From Dictyophora rubrovolvata (Eukaryota > Basidiomycota > Agaricomycetes > Phallales > Phallaceae), in contig CP114124.1 in NCBI GenBank assembly GCA_029959195.1, forward strand, positions 1 through 64,000: a stretch of 64,000 bases of DNA, given 5' to 3'. Positions 20,571 through 33,339 of this stretch are shown here, piece after piece. Under the pieces are notes generated by a model. That model saw only the letters and a list, made by a program, of their open reading frames with translations. It searched no databases and was not told where the DNA came from. Position 1 is the stretch's first letter. Each line of letters begins with the position of its first letter. Position numbers and translations under genes: made by a program.

Positions 20571-23500
20571 CCATGGTAAAATGACAATTATTTACCCGAA
20601 GCAAGCTCTTGTAACTAGCCGAAGTAGTTCAGCCGTGGGAGAGCTATCTGAGCCATGGAAAAGGTGGTTTAGTCGAGGGTACCCGAGGTTAGGGTTCCCA
20701 TGACCCAACCTTAGAGGGTCAAAGGTGGCAGGTAATACCAGTTAAAAGTGAAGTATTTGGGAGGAAAATTCTCGGAGATCATTTTTATAACTTGCAATTT
20801 GGTCAGGACTTCAACGACTCTTCTGCATCTTCTGACAAGGCTCCTGAAGCATCAACTTCCAATGGGAAACAATATGCAAAGCGAACAGGAGGACAACCAG
20901 GCAAGTGAAGCACTGCAGACTCTAGTGTTAAGGAAATGTGAGCTAAAAGGATGAGGGAGATGAGCACTCCAACTATGACTGTTAATCAGGTTGAACTGGT
21001 GAACCTTTAGGACTAATTTTCCTTTTTTCATAGTCTCTTTTCCATATCCCTCTTCTTTCCTCTATCTCTCTCTGAAAAGGCAATCGCTTAGAAAAGAGAG
21101 GGGATTTTGTTATGTAACTGGTTGCTTTCATCATCCCTTCCACTCAAAAACATCATAAAACCCCAAATATCACTTATTTTCCTATTCTTTTCCAATCTCC
21201 TCCTTTCCCTGTCACATGTTGTGACATTCTAACTATTTCTCCTTAATTTCTCCTTGGTTTCTTCTTTTTCTTCCCATGCCCATGACTCGGCAGGAACAGT
21301 AAGTCATTTCTGAGACATTACTGACTCATTCATATTTCCTTTTATGGTTAAGCTGTTCACACCCAAAAGTCTATATAAGAAGGGCACTTTTCCTCTCTGG
21401 ACATCATCTCATCTTATTATTATCCATATCATTCAACTGTCTGTAACTACTCTGGTACCTGTTGGTCCATTATAAACTTATGTTCAACCACTATCCTAGT
21501 CTCTAAGACTTCACTTCTCTTATCTAAACTCTCCTCTTATCTACATCTACTTCAATAACATCTTATCAACATCACTACACACAATGTCAATGCTCATCAC
21601 CATTAACTAACTTCAACCTCTTACTCTTTCTTTGCCATCGATGTTGGACTACCCTTGACCATTGTCGGAACTATTAAATACATCACTGAACACCGTCGTA
21701 ATTGCTAAACACTGTCGTAATCATTAAACATTGTCATAATCATTGAATGTTGTTGTAATTGTCAATAACGTTATCATAACCGTTATCAACAATACTATTC
21801 TCTCTAGTCTAAAGGGACCCCCAAGGACTTTCAACCTTCACCAGAAAGACCTACTCTCTCTCAAGTTTATACTCACTCAAGTAATCATTCATAGCCACGT
21901 ATACTTCCACGCACACACTTGCAACCGTAAACTTACATTAACCAAAGACACTTAAATGAAGTTTGACTTCAAGGTTCAAGCTGATAGGAGATTGTCATTG
22001 ATATTCTTCTTGAGGTACTCTTGATTAATCTACAGTATTTAAATTACTGGACCTTACTTACACAAGTGTCGGACATTGATGTAAATACCATTATGCAAGT
22101 CACTGACACATAAGTTGCGGCAGATACATCACAAGTGAGGCCTCGGAGTATAAACTCAACGATTCATATTGTTGTTGAAGCCTTATTAACTTTAACAGAT
22201 TTCTATCACTGTTTATTGTCAGCAACACATCTGTTGTCACTTCATTGCTAATCCACATTCATTGTTCCCCCTCACATACTCAAGATCTTAGGATTGTTAT
22301 ATTTTGTTGTTATTGTTTGGTTTGATATCAACACTCACTCACTCATTATATCATATTATCCCTCACCACTTCCTTTTCATGAAATCAGCACCAGGACCCG
22401 CTCCATGGAGACTAGACGACCTCAAACAAATATCTTCGTAGTTTTTCCGATCGTATATTTAGCTACGACAATTAGCTATTATCTTCGGATCGTTACACCA
22501 GATCGCCATATGTAACAAACAGTTAGAAAGGCTACTGGCGCCTTTACTGCCTAGTGGTATTTACATGGTGTACAGCACCTACATACTATTACATAATCAT
22601 GCTACATAGCACACATGCTAAGTCGCATGTTGTAGTATAATGGACTTATGCCTAAGTCCATAGGATGTTACGCCCACTTAGTGCATATGTAACCTCGCTT
22701 AACTTTCTGAAACCCCGCTCGTTCCCTATTGGGCAACTTCCCAAAGTTGCTGTTTCCAAACTTGTCCGCATCATCCTTTTTCATATTTGTCATCACATTT
22801 CATTTCTATAAAAGGATCGATTTAATGTATCTACTTTTCTGTTCTGATATCAATAGAAGTTTCACCTTGTTACTTGTTACACTGAGCTTCTTTGAAACAC
22901 CTCCTCTTCTTCTTAACCTCTCACTTCATCACAGGCAGTGTCACAGATGCCGCCAACATTTCATCTCAAAATCTTAAAACCTTTATTCCGACATTTGGAA
23001 TGATGTCTATGATGTCGTCGAAACTCTCGTATTCATCGTGTGACATGGTCGTACCACACGTTCCCCCATCGCCCGCACAATGACATCATAATGTGTCGTC
23101 TGAACCACGTGCTCCATGCATCAGACATCACGATCACGCAACTTGAAGTTAACGGACATGCACAGTGAGGGTGCAACTCAAGAGCAAGTTGAAGCCTACC
23201 GTTTACCTCTCGCACTAACCTCACCAGACTTTGTACATGCGTTCCAGCACATAACATAGGATATGCATCCGCTATGGAAGCAGAACTGTTACACTATCAG
23301 AGCGGGTGCAACATATAAGCTGAAGCCAAGTTCCTCAACTCAAACTTGTTCTCGAATAGGATCATCGAACTAGATCCTCAATCATTTCGGACCTTGACAT
23401 GATGCAAGGATATAACCATGGTGAGAGATTGGCAGTAAAAAGTGGTGTCAAATCAGAGTCAAATCCTCTCTAGGTCCATGAAAGGCAGCACACAACAGCA

Positions 23501-23690
23501 ATAAAGTTGACAGCAATGTGGATGCATGACACATAACGATTGCTGTGGTGTATGTAGCACACATATTAAAAATACTTTTCACCACTCCCTATAAATAAAT
23601 AAAAATAAATAGCACATGGAAGCAGCCCTAGCATTACATGCAAGGGAATTAAGATATGTACCTTGGCTGTTTAGTGATAACATCACCTGA
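20570..23690. mobile_element. Possible LTR-retrotransposon relics
   Basis: Two segments look like decayed LTRs. At about 21216-21590 the text begins TGTCACATGTTGTGACATTC, carries a CTATATAAGAAGGG TATA-like box near 21371, and ends in a C/A-rich ...CACTACACACA. At about 22511-22935 it begins TGTAACAAACAG, has a CTATAAAAGG box near 22805, and ends ...CATCACA. Words resembling the retroelement primer-binding context (ACTATCAGAGC near 23291; TGGTGTCAAATCAGAG near 23442) lie downstream. No gag, pol or integrase text and no target duplication was found, so these are low-confidence solo-LTR candidates. Confidence 0.3.
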
Positions 23691-26600
23691 TATTTGACTG
23701 AGCTTCTTCATTATGGATACAGCATTTCAATTCACTCGCCTGCAAGCTTGGACACATCGCAGGCACTCCCCCAGCCATTTTGCAATTGTGCACACAGAAA
23801 CCCTACTTTATGCTTGGAACCAATTGTTTTCCATTCAACCACCATATCTTTGCAAAAATTTGCAGGTTGTACCTTTCCTTATTACCTTCGCACAAATTAA
23901 ACGTCTTTCTGAAATCATCTTTCCTTATGAGCTACTGCGCCGCAGTATAATCTCATCCCTCAAACCAACCCTACATCAACCTCGCAACGAGAATAGTCTT
24001 TCACTAGTTGTCCACTTCAGCTGTCTAGTCAAGTGCCAATTGCTATGTCTCACAGTGTCGTTGTCGGATTTTACAGAAGGCTTCATTAGTAATACTTTCT
24101 CTGATATGGATTTCACATTAGATGTCAATGGTAAGGATCTGATCAAGTCCAAATACAATTCAGATGATTGTTTGACAAGACCGTTGACAGCAAACAATCC
24201 TGACATGGACTACGTATACACTGCGAAACCAAAAAGCCCACAATATGTATGCACTTCCTTTACCGGTCCTTTTTCAATCATGACACGTACCGAATTTCCG
24301 ACTCGACACATGTAGAGTCGCTCGCAGGTTCGTTTCCGGTCCAAGTACTACTTCTGCCGATGTTAAATCATTATCATGTAGGTTAACATTGACGTCGTCA
24401 TGTATAGCATTCATAGGCATTCATATAGCTACGTGTCAAGTTTTTCCTCAAAGTCGAATATATGTACAATCATCGTTCCTTAAGCTTCCGACTTCGTGCT
24501 ATCCTTCTTCCAGGGGACAACTCGATTTATCGCGTAGCCATGACTATCTAGGAATCCAAAAGAGGTGAGACCACTACGTTTCAGAAGGCCAGAACATTAA
24601 AACTTAAACTTTGCTCCTGCCGAGGGCGAAAAGCGACGAACCATGACAGAGATTCAGAGCTTTTCCAGAGGTCTTGTTTGCCCTGGTGAATAATCATTAC
24701 GACTGTTTATAATCTTAAAATGCTTCTTCTAAATCTCATACAGCATAGTCTGACTGTGCGTCTCAGGGGCCGGGCAAAGTCTGGTACCCGAACCATCGTG
24801 AAAAGTTTACATATTCCTTCCACTGCGCCGCACATTCAATAACCCTAAGTGAGCCTATATTGTGTAGATAATGTTGTATTCCACGAACGATATAAATTTC
24901 TGGGTTGTATCGTCATCTGCCCGACCACCTAGAGTCCGACTCGGAAATTGTTCACGACTACCTCATAAATACACCAACTTTTCAATTGACCCCAACCCGA
25001 AGCACACATTATCGGTACATAATATGGTGAAAGGCCATATATAAATGCAAGCATTTGGGTTCGCTTATGCTCTAAAATTCAGTCGGGGCTGGAAGGAAAC
25101 AGGATGTTTGAAAAGCTATTTTTGGGGACGCTGGGTTGTAAAGTCGTACAAACTCCTATTTTTAAGTGATATTTCCTTTTAAGAAGGCTGTCCTGCTGAA
25201 CAAGTGAAACGGTTTAACATTAGGCTATTTAAGAGCCGTGTACATGCTTTTAGTCTATTTGAGTTCTCAGTACTTCGTTCTAACTACGGCCCAAGCATCA
25301 GTGGAGATTCAGAAGAATTGAGCATAGGAACTAAGGAGTGCCTGGTTTCGACAGAACCAAATACAGACAAAAGCGTGTCAGATCTAATACCCCCATGGAC
25401 TCGTTGGCTCAAAATAATACCGCGACCGCTGTGTTACACTACCGTAACCAAAACTGATGCATCATTATGTGCATCAACGGAAAGACAAACGGGAGGCCCA
25501 ATGAATCGAAAAGAGTTGAGAACTACTCAAGAGAAAGAAAAATATCCCACACATTTTTCACAAGCTCGGACGAGCTCTCCGAGAGGCGAGAGCACGTCGG
25601 CCACCCACACTCCCATCCTGGTCCCCTTTCTGGTAACCATCCATCAGATATAAGCCATCAAAAGCATAAAGTTAGGCACTGGTCAGAGTCTATTGACGAT
25701 GTGGTTCGACATTCCCAGACATCCCAATGCAAACACTACATTTTGCTAGCAATTGAGAATTTTGAATAAAACTGCAGCTCTGAGTTAGCCGCCCGTTTGA
25801 ATCTGGAAATAAACCACTTCGCCTGTACTAGGCTCTGCAGCTTCTGCTCGTTTTTCATGAAGGCACGTGTGAAATGTACGTGCGATAGAGAGAGAAGGGG
25901 TGAAAAGAAAAAAGGGGGTCTGGAAGAACAATTCATAAACGGTCCCTCCCTTTTTATATGGTGAAGACTGCAAGCGTATGTACTAATTGCCGGTATATAC
26001 ATATCTACACCTGCTCATTCCGACTTTTTCGTACCCTGTCTCGGATACGTAAAAAAATTATTTATGACCTCGATCCGTAACGGAGGGTCGGCTCATCTAT
26101 CCGAAAGGAAGATTTCAAGAGGATCATCACCGTAGATCACCGTGTTGACAGTCATATCTCAACCTGTTTCCGCGCGCCGATAATCGATATCGAACTCGGA
26201 ACTAGTGCCAAGACAAACAATGACTTGGATTCTCTATTATTCTCCCTCTCTTCATCCGACGCGTACCCGCTGTTAAGTAATTGAATGTGATAATTTCATT
26301 CTTGCTTGACATGCAACTCGGCGACTCCACGATTCCTCGGGTCTAATTTATCGCACAGAAACTAGTCTGGAAAGGCGAAGCAACGTAAAAAAATAGCCCA
26401 TCCTCGGTTCCAATGATGGTTACGGTAATATCTTCCCGGTCACTGAATGAATGACGTCTTTCCCGTTTGCAGCCAGCCTCATTATTTTCATTGATCGTCA
26501 ATTATAAGAGTAATGAGATGTACACTGATGTACAACTATGATGATCATCGTCACTCGACCCTGATTGGTTACATTTGGAAACGTCCGCTCGTTGGTATGT

Positions 26601-27215
26601 AGTTCAAGTGTTGGGATTACATTGTGCAATAACGAAGAAAAATGCGAAACGAGGAGAAAATTGCAAACAACTGCAGAAGCAAAACGAGGTGTAACCGTGT
26701 ATGACTAGCAACTCAAAAAAAAAAGAATGAAAAGGACATTCCTGTGAATGACTGCAGCTCGAGGATATATTACAGTTATTGATGGTAAAAAGTTATGTAA
26801 TGATAAGTAACAGAGAAAAAGAACTTGCGATGAAGGTCAGAAGGCTGGGGTATTGTCGCCTACGCACGATAACTAGATTTGAATGATGACTCGCCCACAG
26901 CTGCGCTAAGGCAGCATCATTATACGTGATGCATTCATTAAGAAAATGAAGGGGCGTAGCCATGCAATGTATCAAAAGTGATTTGCAATTCCACGGGTAT
27001 CCAAGTCGTTTCGTTTCGATATCCGTATCCGAAGATCGCTACGAAAATCGCGGGGAAAAAAATTAAGAGAATGAGTATAACCAAATCCATAGGGAAAGAG
27101 ATCCATCCATATTTTAATCGACATTCTTGGCGTATCCGCTCCTCGACCAGCGACGCAACACAAAGCGACACAACACAAGGCTGCATCGACACCCGATTCA
27201 ATACACCGACGAACG
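23690..27215. other. Gene desert with chance frames
   Basis: About 3.5 kb without a recognisable gene. The longest frames (23713-24315, 200 codons; 25204-25653, 149 codons) show no known domain. Expected intron signals do not help extend them. A hypothetical gene cannot be excluded at 23.7-24.3 kb. Nothing else is supported. Confidence 0.4.
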
Positions 27216-27221
27216 TTCTCC

Positions 27222-29633
27222 CTATCCACCAGATCCAGATCCATTCCCATTCCCACCCCCACTCGCAATCACAGCGCCTCCTTCCTTCGCGAGCATATCA
27301 TTCAAGATACGAACAACCTTCCCAACACCATCTTGAACAGCCTTTCTATCCGATTTCACCACATTCTTTAAAATAGTCGCATTGAACCTATCAGGATGCC
27401 ATCGTAGCAACGCCGCCCTTATGCGTTTCTTCGACGAGCTCGCCTGCGTTTGCGACTGTTGTTGTTGGTCAGACGACGAAATAAACTCGGCAACCAGCTG
27501 CGGGTCGATACCTTCTACGTCCATTATAGGCATAGACGTAGCGACAGGCCATGGTATATTACTGAATGTAAGAGATGAACTCGACTTGAGCGTTCGCCAG
27601 CGTGTTTCGTAGCCCGTCCATGATGTATACGTATATGAGGATGAAGATAAAGATGTCGGTGCCGAAGTTGGTGTCAGTGCCGGTGTAGTCGTGCTCGTAC
27701 TCGTGCTTGTCTCAGAACCAGTACTTTCTTTGTACCTCCTATTATTATTTGCAGTATCAATCGAAGGTAGTTTGTTAGGAGACTCGTTCTTATCAGTTTC
27801 AGGCACAGCAGGCTTGCCCTTGCTTAACCTGGCTTTCTTATTAGACGCAGAGGGCTTTAGTTTCTCGGCAGCGTCCTTAACAGTAGAAACCGACGGGGAA
27901 GAATAGGAAGGAGAAGGTGATGAGGACGATGGTGCAAATACTGGCGCTGGTGCGGCTGTTGGAAGAGGAGGTATCGTGGGTTTACTCGGAGACGACGTTA
28001 CTCTATGCCTGGAAGGGGAGCTAGTAGATGCAGAAACAGATACGGAAGTTCGGATACTCGTATTCGAAGCTGCACGCTTTATACTCGTTTTTCGACGGAG
28101 ATGAGGTTGTGACTGAGATTGTAGCTGTGGATGAGATTGAGATTGGGACTGAGGCGAACGCGCGGTAGAGACTGCCGATTTTGTCGTGGGAGTGGTAGGG
28201 GTGTGCTCTCTATCATTGTTGACAGAAAGATTAGTGTTAACTTTCATTTTGCCATTGACATTCTTTGTACGAGGAGAAGTAGGGACTGAACGCGACGATG
28301 AGTGAGGATGTAGATGTTCCGGTGAGGTAGATGTCGACGTCGACGTAACAGTAGCAGTGGGATGAACACCAGCAACGCCCACATCTTGCTCCACTTTCAA
28401 ATTTGAGCTGGAGTTTGGGGTAGAATGCATCTTCGGATCAGGCGATATTCGTTCAAGGCTTTCGTCGAAAAGCTCTTGGCCCGGCATTTGATTTTTGATG
28501 GGCGAATACAGATACTGCCGCTGATGTTGCAGAAGATGATGTTGTTCTTTCTGGTCCTGCTGATGATATTTATATTCATGAGACCGGGATTGGGCTCGTA
28601 AATAGTGTTGTTCTTCAGCACGGTCCAGACCTGCGAGGAGCCCTTCATTGTATGTTTGTGATTCTGATTCCTCGACCGATACTGACAGCGATACATTTGA
28701 AGTTGAAGTCGAAATGGAGGTAGAGGTAGAGGAGCTAGACGCGGTGGAAGTAGAAGCTTCAATATGTCTTCTCGTCTCCGTCATTCTCCTCGTCTTCACA
28801 ATCGATTTCCGGCGTCCGCTATGTAGAGCAGCAACCCGGGCACCTGTTCCGTCGTTCTCGTTCTCGTTCCCATCCCCACTACCATTGCTCACAAGACTGC
28901 CCCCACGACGCGTCTGAGCGGAAGACGGAGGTTGTTGAACAGGCTGCTGTACCCTCTGCGAAAGTCTTTCCAACGTCAAATTGGTCGTCTCCCACGCATT
29001 GCGCCATGACTCCTCCGCCTGGTCCTCCGTCTTCCACGCCTCAGCAGCCGCACGCAACATGGTAGGCAATTCGTCTGCCAATCTCGCCTGCTCCTCCGCC
29101 GCGAGCCGTCTAAGCATCTCATTCCACTCCTGCTCTTCATGTCTAGCCTCCAACAGGACGTTCCCAAGAGTAGCGGCCAACAAATCATGTGCTTTCTGCC
29201 AACGAGACTCCAGACCCGCCAAAGCTTCCTCCACAAGACTATGGCCCACCTCCCGGCTCCGCGTCTCTTGCCTCAAAAACGAAGCAAGCTGGATTCGATT
29301 CCTTCTTTTAGCCTGCTCTTCCACTTCTTTGAGTGTGGTTTGTAGTGAGGTGATGTATTCTGATCGTGCATTTTGAAACTTGTCAAGCCTAAGCCAGCGA
29401 AGTTGGCGATGACGCTCTAGTTTGTCTTGTGCGTCCACGAGGAGGGCTACAACGGACGAGACGGAGACATCGGGGAATGAAACTGATACAGAGGATGGGC
29501 CAGTGGCTGATGAAGATGGGGGTAGTGGTGATGATGGTGACGGTAACGGTAATGGTAATGGTGCTGACGATGGTGATTCTACGCTAAGCACAGCTTGACT
29601 ACCCATGTTTGGGTTCGCGTCTGTGTTTCCCAT
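27222..29633 (-). CDS. NFKBIL1-like C-terminal-domain protein, long disordered
   Basis: An 803-codon uninterrupted frame, unusual in this intron-rich genome. Residues about 60-235 form a charged helical, likely coiled-coil region (many Gln, Glu, Arg; for example SLQTTLKEVEEQAKRR). A central part of more than 400 residues is Ser/Thr/Pro/Gln-rich and disordered, with Arg/Lys patches. The C-terminal about 120 residues are the conserved part: YETRWRTLKSSSSLTFSNIP, WPVATSMP, and ALLRWHPDRFN followed by a helix with VRILNDMLAKE. This layout, tryptophan motif then an xLRWHPDRF J-like segment, resembles the C-terminal domain of NFKBIL1-type proteins. The function in fungi is not established. The start at 29633 is the first Met; a second Met lies ten residues later. 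Confidence 0.8.
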   Translation of the reverse strand: MGNTDANPNMGSQAVLSVESPSSAPLPLPLPSPSSPLPPSSSATGPSSVSVSFPDVSVSSVVALLVDAQDKLERHRQLRWLRLDKFQNARSEYITSLQTTLKEVEEQAKRRNRIQLASFLRQETRSREVGHSLVEEALAGLESRWQKAHDLLAATLGNVLLEARHEEQEWNEMLRRLAAEEQARLADELPTMLRAAAEAWKTEDQAEESWRNAWETTNLTLERLSQRVQQPVQQPPSSAQTRRGGSLVSNGSGDGNENENDGTGARVAALHSGRRKSIVKTRRMTETRRHIEASTSTASSSSTSTSISTSTSNVSLSVSVEESESQTYNEGLLAGLDRAEEQHYLRAQSRSHEYKYHQQDQKEQHHLLQHQRQYLYSPIKNQMPGQELFDESLERISPDPKMHSTPNSSSNLKVEQDVGVAGVHPTATVTSTSTSTSPEHLHPHSSSRSVPTSPRTKNVNGKMKVNTNLSVNNDREHTPTTPTTKSAVSTARSPQSQSQSHPQLQSQSQPHLRRKTSIKRAASNTSIRTSVSVSASTSSPSRHRVTSSPSKPTIPPLPTAAPAPVFAPSSSSPSPSYSSPSVSTVKDAAEKLKPSASNKKARLSKGKPAVPETDKNESPNKLPSIDTANNNRRYKESTGSETSTSTSTTTPALTPTSAPTSLSSSSYTYTSWTGYETRWRTLKSSSSLTFSNIPWPVATSMPIMDVEGIDPQLVAEFISSSDQQQQSQTQASSSKKRIRAALLRWHPDRFNATILKNVVKSDRKAVQDGVGKVVRILNDMLAKEGGAVIASGGGNGNGSGSGG

Positions 29634-29639
29634 GTGTCC

Positions 29640-30800
29640 AGAGTTGTCTGATACAAAACGTGGTGTATAGGGCTTTAATTAATTTAAGGTTGTGAGGTCT
29701 CGAGTGTTTTAGCGACAGGTGATAGGAGGCAATAAGTAAAAACAAGCAGCACTATATGATCAAACATGAGTAAATGATATAGAATAAATATTGGCATGCA
29801 CCCACGTTATGTCTATGTGTGTATATGGTCCGTCTTTGCTTCCAGCAGGAGGGGAGGGTTGGTTAGTTGTCTTTTTGATGCACGTTTGGAAGCTAATCAG
29901 ATAGCCAACATTGCGAGTTTCAAGGAGATCGTCCGTGCGGGGAAAGTTGATAAAGACTAAGTAGAGATTCGATAGACTTATGAAAGAGAGAAATTTAGAT
30001 TTGGTTCGAAAAATATAAAAAATACTACAGTATGGCGCAAAGAGCCCGGGCAGATGAAGTCACGTGTTTTCCGGTGTTCGAAAACTTAGGCGAGCTTGAT
30101 AAACGCGTATGTTTTAGCCCTCGCGTACCTCGGTTGATTCCACAGCTGAATATTATCCAAGCTGAATGAAGGTCATTGAGTCAACGTGGAGTGGGAGATT
30201 TCTCGCCGTCGCGAACAATTGCAATACTATATATATCACTAATTCACGGTAATCTTGAGCAAGTGTGGAGAAAACTTAGGACATACACTGGGACTGTACA
30301 TGTGGTGAAAGGAATCCACATTACAATAAACAAAACAAAACCAAAGAGTCTCAACCAGCCCCACAATTTGAACCGAGAAATATTATAGTAGATCTCAACA
30401 GATCCTACTATATATGCGGAGCACCTTGATCCCGCTTGTCCCTGCAAAGAGCTGAAACAAAGAAAAGGGAAGAACTAGCATCTCAGAAGAAAAGATGTGC
30501 ACATGTAACTTAGCAACGAAATGGAAAAACATTGTAACGCGTTGTCATTAAAATTTCATTGGTGTTTTTTGTGAGAATATTTTATAAAGCATATTTGTCT
30601 TCTTTTTTTAATGATTTAGGTTTGTCTTAAATGTCAGCCTGCAATAAATCGATCGCCTTAAAGTTCGTGTCGGAACAAAGGAAGAAAAAGAGAAGAGTCA
30701 AATGCTCAAACTCCTATATTAACGATTTCTTCTTTTAACATGTAAAAATGTTCATAAAAATACATTGTATCGTGGTTATTACGGATTGCATGGGGAATCG
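29640..30800. other. Intergenic stretch
   Basis: Probable promoter side of the NFKBIL1-like gene on the left and the 3' side of P450 A on the right. The reading frames at 30176-30447 overlap on both strands and show no family. Nothing else is seen. Confidence 0.45.
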
Positions 30801-30801
30801 A

Positions 30802-33338
30802 TCAAGCTTGCAAAGGTGTTATGGTCAACGGAAGTTCTGTACGACCTGATTTGGATCCTTTCACCCTATTTAGATAGGTGGAGTTTCAACTGTCAAACGC
30901 ATGATTATTTACCGCAACTGAACTTACATAGGACCCATTAGCCCAACCGAAACTCGGAGAATTTCAATGTCGTTTGGTGGAGGCGAGAATTCGAAGTTTT
31001 CCAATAATTCAATTAAGATAGCCTGCATCTCGAGTACCCTGTTTTAAAATAGAATATTTAGTACATCTTTTCCTTATATCGGAGAGGTGTGATTTCTTAC
31101 GAGAAACGCCATCTGAATTCCAGTCAAAAACTCAGCCAAAACCTTATATATTCAAAGAACATACCCAATACAGCTTTTAATCCCGCTACTGAATGTGGCT
31201 CTGTAGGACAACCTTTAATATGCTATATTCTACGTCATGAGTTTAAAATGCCTACATGTTGCCAATAACACCAAGGTTGGTTTGCTGCTTATGATCACGA
31301 TCTTCCAAAAATCGTTCAGGTCGCCAGACATCGGCGTCTTCACCCCAGACAGATTTAAGTCTGACATATCGTACCATCAGCTCCCAACGGTAGAACGAGC
31401 ATTCATTTATAGATTGTAGACACACCTGTTATACGCGATGAATGATAAAAGGACCTGTTGACCGCGTTCAATTGGAAGGCTCGTAACAGTCTCCCCAGTG
31501 GTCAGTTTGACGGGATTAGATAGAGGGATGTGATCATCCCGACCAGCTTGTCGAAGAATAGCGCCTGCTATGGGATGATATCGCAGAGTTTCCTTCAAGG
31601 ATATAGGCAAACACCGTCAGAGACCTTTTCCTAAGCCCAAGAGAAAACAAAAGCAAAAACAAACCTTCATTATAGCAGGAAGATAGTGCATAGAATCCAA
31701 GTCTGAGATAGTTATTTCGCTGTCACCCCTCTCTACCACTCGTGCACGTGTTTCACTAATTTCTTCCCTCACTTTGTTCTGATATTCCGGATGTTTTGCA
31801 AGCTCATATAACGTCCAGACTAATGTCATAGCGGTGGTCTGATGTCCCGCGAAAAAGAATGTTCTGCAATTCTGTTTCAGAAAAAAAAAAATTGACAATC
31901 AAAACATCAGGAACTTTACGTTAACTGAGCAATGACTTCTTCATTCGTCATTTTCGTTTTGGGATTCTCAGACAGATTGGCTCGAACTGCCAAAGGGGGG
32001 TATCAAAAAAAGAAGAAACAATATTGGCCGTCATACCTAGCACGCTCATAAGATCTTTGGAGCCTTCTTTACCATTGACATATAAAGCCGTCTGCTTATC
32101 GACAACGTTTTGAGCGACCTCGTTAACTACCGAAATGTAAGGCCTAAGCCTCTTCAAGCTTCGGGTTGGCAGACGTATCAAAAGGTGAAAGACAAATTCT
32201 GGAACTTTCCCTAGAAGATAAGAAATGATTAGATCAACGTCGCCACGTTTGTAAAACGCGTCTGCCCTATGAAAAGAAATACATATGAGGTATCATGCGC
32301 GGCGGCGAAGTAAAAATGGAAATACGCTAGGTTATTATAGCTTTTGGCTAATTTGTTGTTCACGCCCCCTTCAATTGCTTCAAAGTCGTAGGCAGCAGAA
32401 GCTATTATGAATAACGTAAGATACACAACATAGCAGGAATACGTAGAACAGACCGATTCCAATGATATCAAGAGTTGTACGAGAAAGCCACGGAGCCACA
32501 TCTACAACACCAGCACTGGAACCTGGGGACTTCGTTGATTCAATTTGCTCTTTAATTTTGTTTGCTGTCTGATCCGCCGACAATCAAAAACGATGAACTA
32601 GGAAGACAGCAACACTGTACCTGTTGTGCCTTATGACGGAACATTGGAATGAATTCACGAAGGGTATTGAACGAGAAAGCTGGAGTCATAATTTTCCTTT
32701 GTCGGGCATGTTGAGAGCCTACGGCTCGAGTTGAGAACCAAAATTGAAATGTCTGCAAGAAGGAAACACGGAATACCTTCGGCCCAAACAAGCCCCTTTC
32801 CAAGAATGAGCCCCTGATTCGCACGTCCTGAAGAAGTCTTGGGAAAATTGTATCCCGAAGTGTTCAAAATGTATTGTATAGCCTGCAAGTTTTCTTCGCG
32901 TAAATTGAGTGAGAATCGTTCATTCAAGAAATAGAACCTTGGGGTCAGATATAAATAAAGTTTTGCGCTACGATATTTGGGCCAGGGTCATCAGTCTGGA
33001 ACGAACAGGAGACAATAACATACGTTGAATTCCGCATATATCTTGACCACAGTTCCATATGTTTTCGTCCATTCAAAAGGCGCATCGCTAATCTCCGTCG
33101 AACGAAACAAGTCAGGCAGATTACCTTATAAAGGTGTGGTGTGCATCGTATATAAAACAGCAAGGGTTGTCGACATACCAGTTAACCACGATGACGAAGG
33201 AGGTCCCGGAAGTTTATCAATAAATCGCCGCCGCAAACGTCCATAGGCCAGACGACCGACAAGATATATGAAAATACCAGATAGCAAGACATTAAGCGAG
33301 CTCATGATAGAGCTATGTTGAAAGTTGAAAGGCGCCAT
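30802..33338 (-). CDS. Cytochrome P450 (A)
   Basis: Membrane-anchored heme monooxygenase of the endoplasmic reticulum; substrate unknown. The start at 33338 (or the Met at 33305) gives a hydrophobic N-terminal anchor (NVLLSGIFIYLVGRLAYG) and the Pro-rich hinge KLPGPPSSSW. The I-helix motif AGHQTTA lies at about 31850-31830, the K-helix ETLRYHP (ExxR) near 31592-31572, a WRPERF motif near 31345, and the heme-ligand loop FSSGIKSCIG at 31196-31167. A short exon restores WRFS before VLEMQAILIELLENFEF. A last intron starting GTAAGT at about 30927 is needed to reach the natural end (VKGSKSGRTELPLTITPLQA, stop 30802). About a dozen short exons are inferred; only those at the 3' end were spliced base by base. 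All catalytic motifs are intact. It is a close paralogue of P450 B at 49.8-52.3 kb. Confidence 0.9.
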
Positions 33339-33339
33339 G

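Noticed and set aside
23713-24315. 200-codon plus frame
   Set aside because: No recognisable motif, overlaps a minus frame, lies in a gene desert; possible but not supportable.
25204-25653. 149-codon plus frame
   Set aside because: Composition of random sequence and no conserved words.
28397-28762. Minus frame inside the NFKBIL1-like gene
   Set aside because: Shadow of the 803-codon gene in another frame, as are the plus frames between 27.1 and 29.4 kb.
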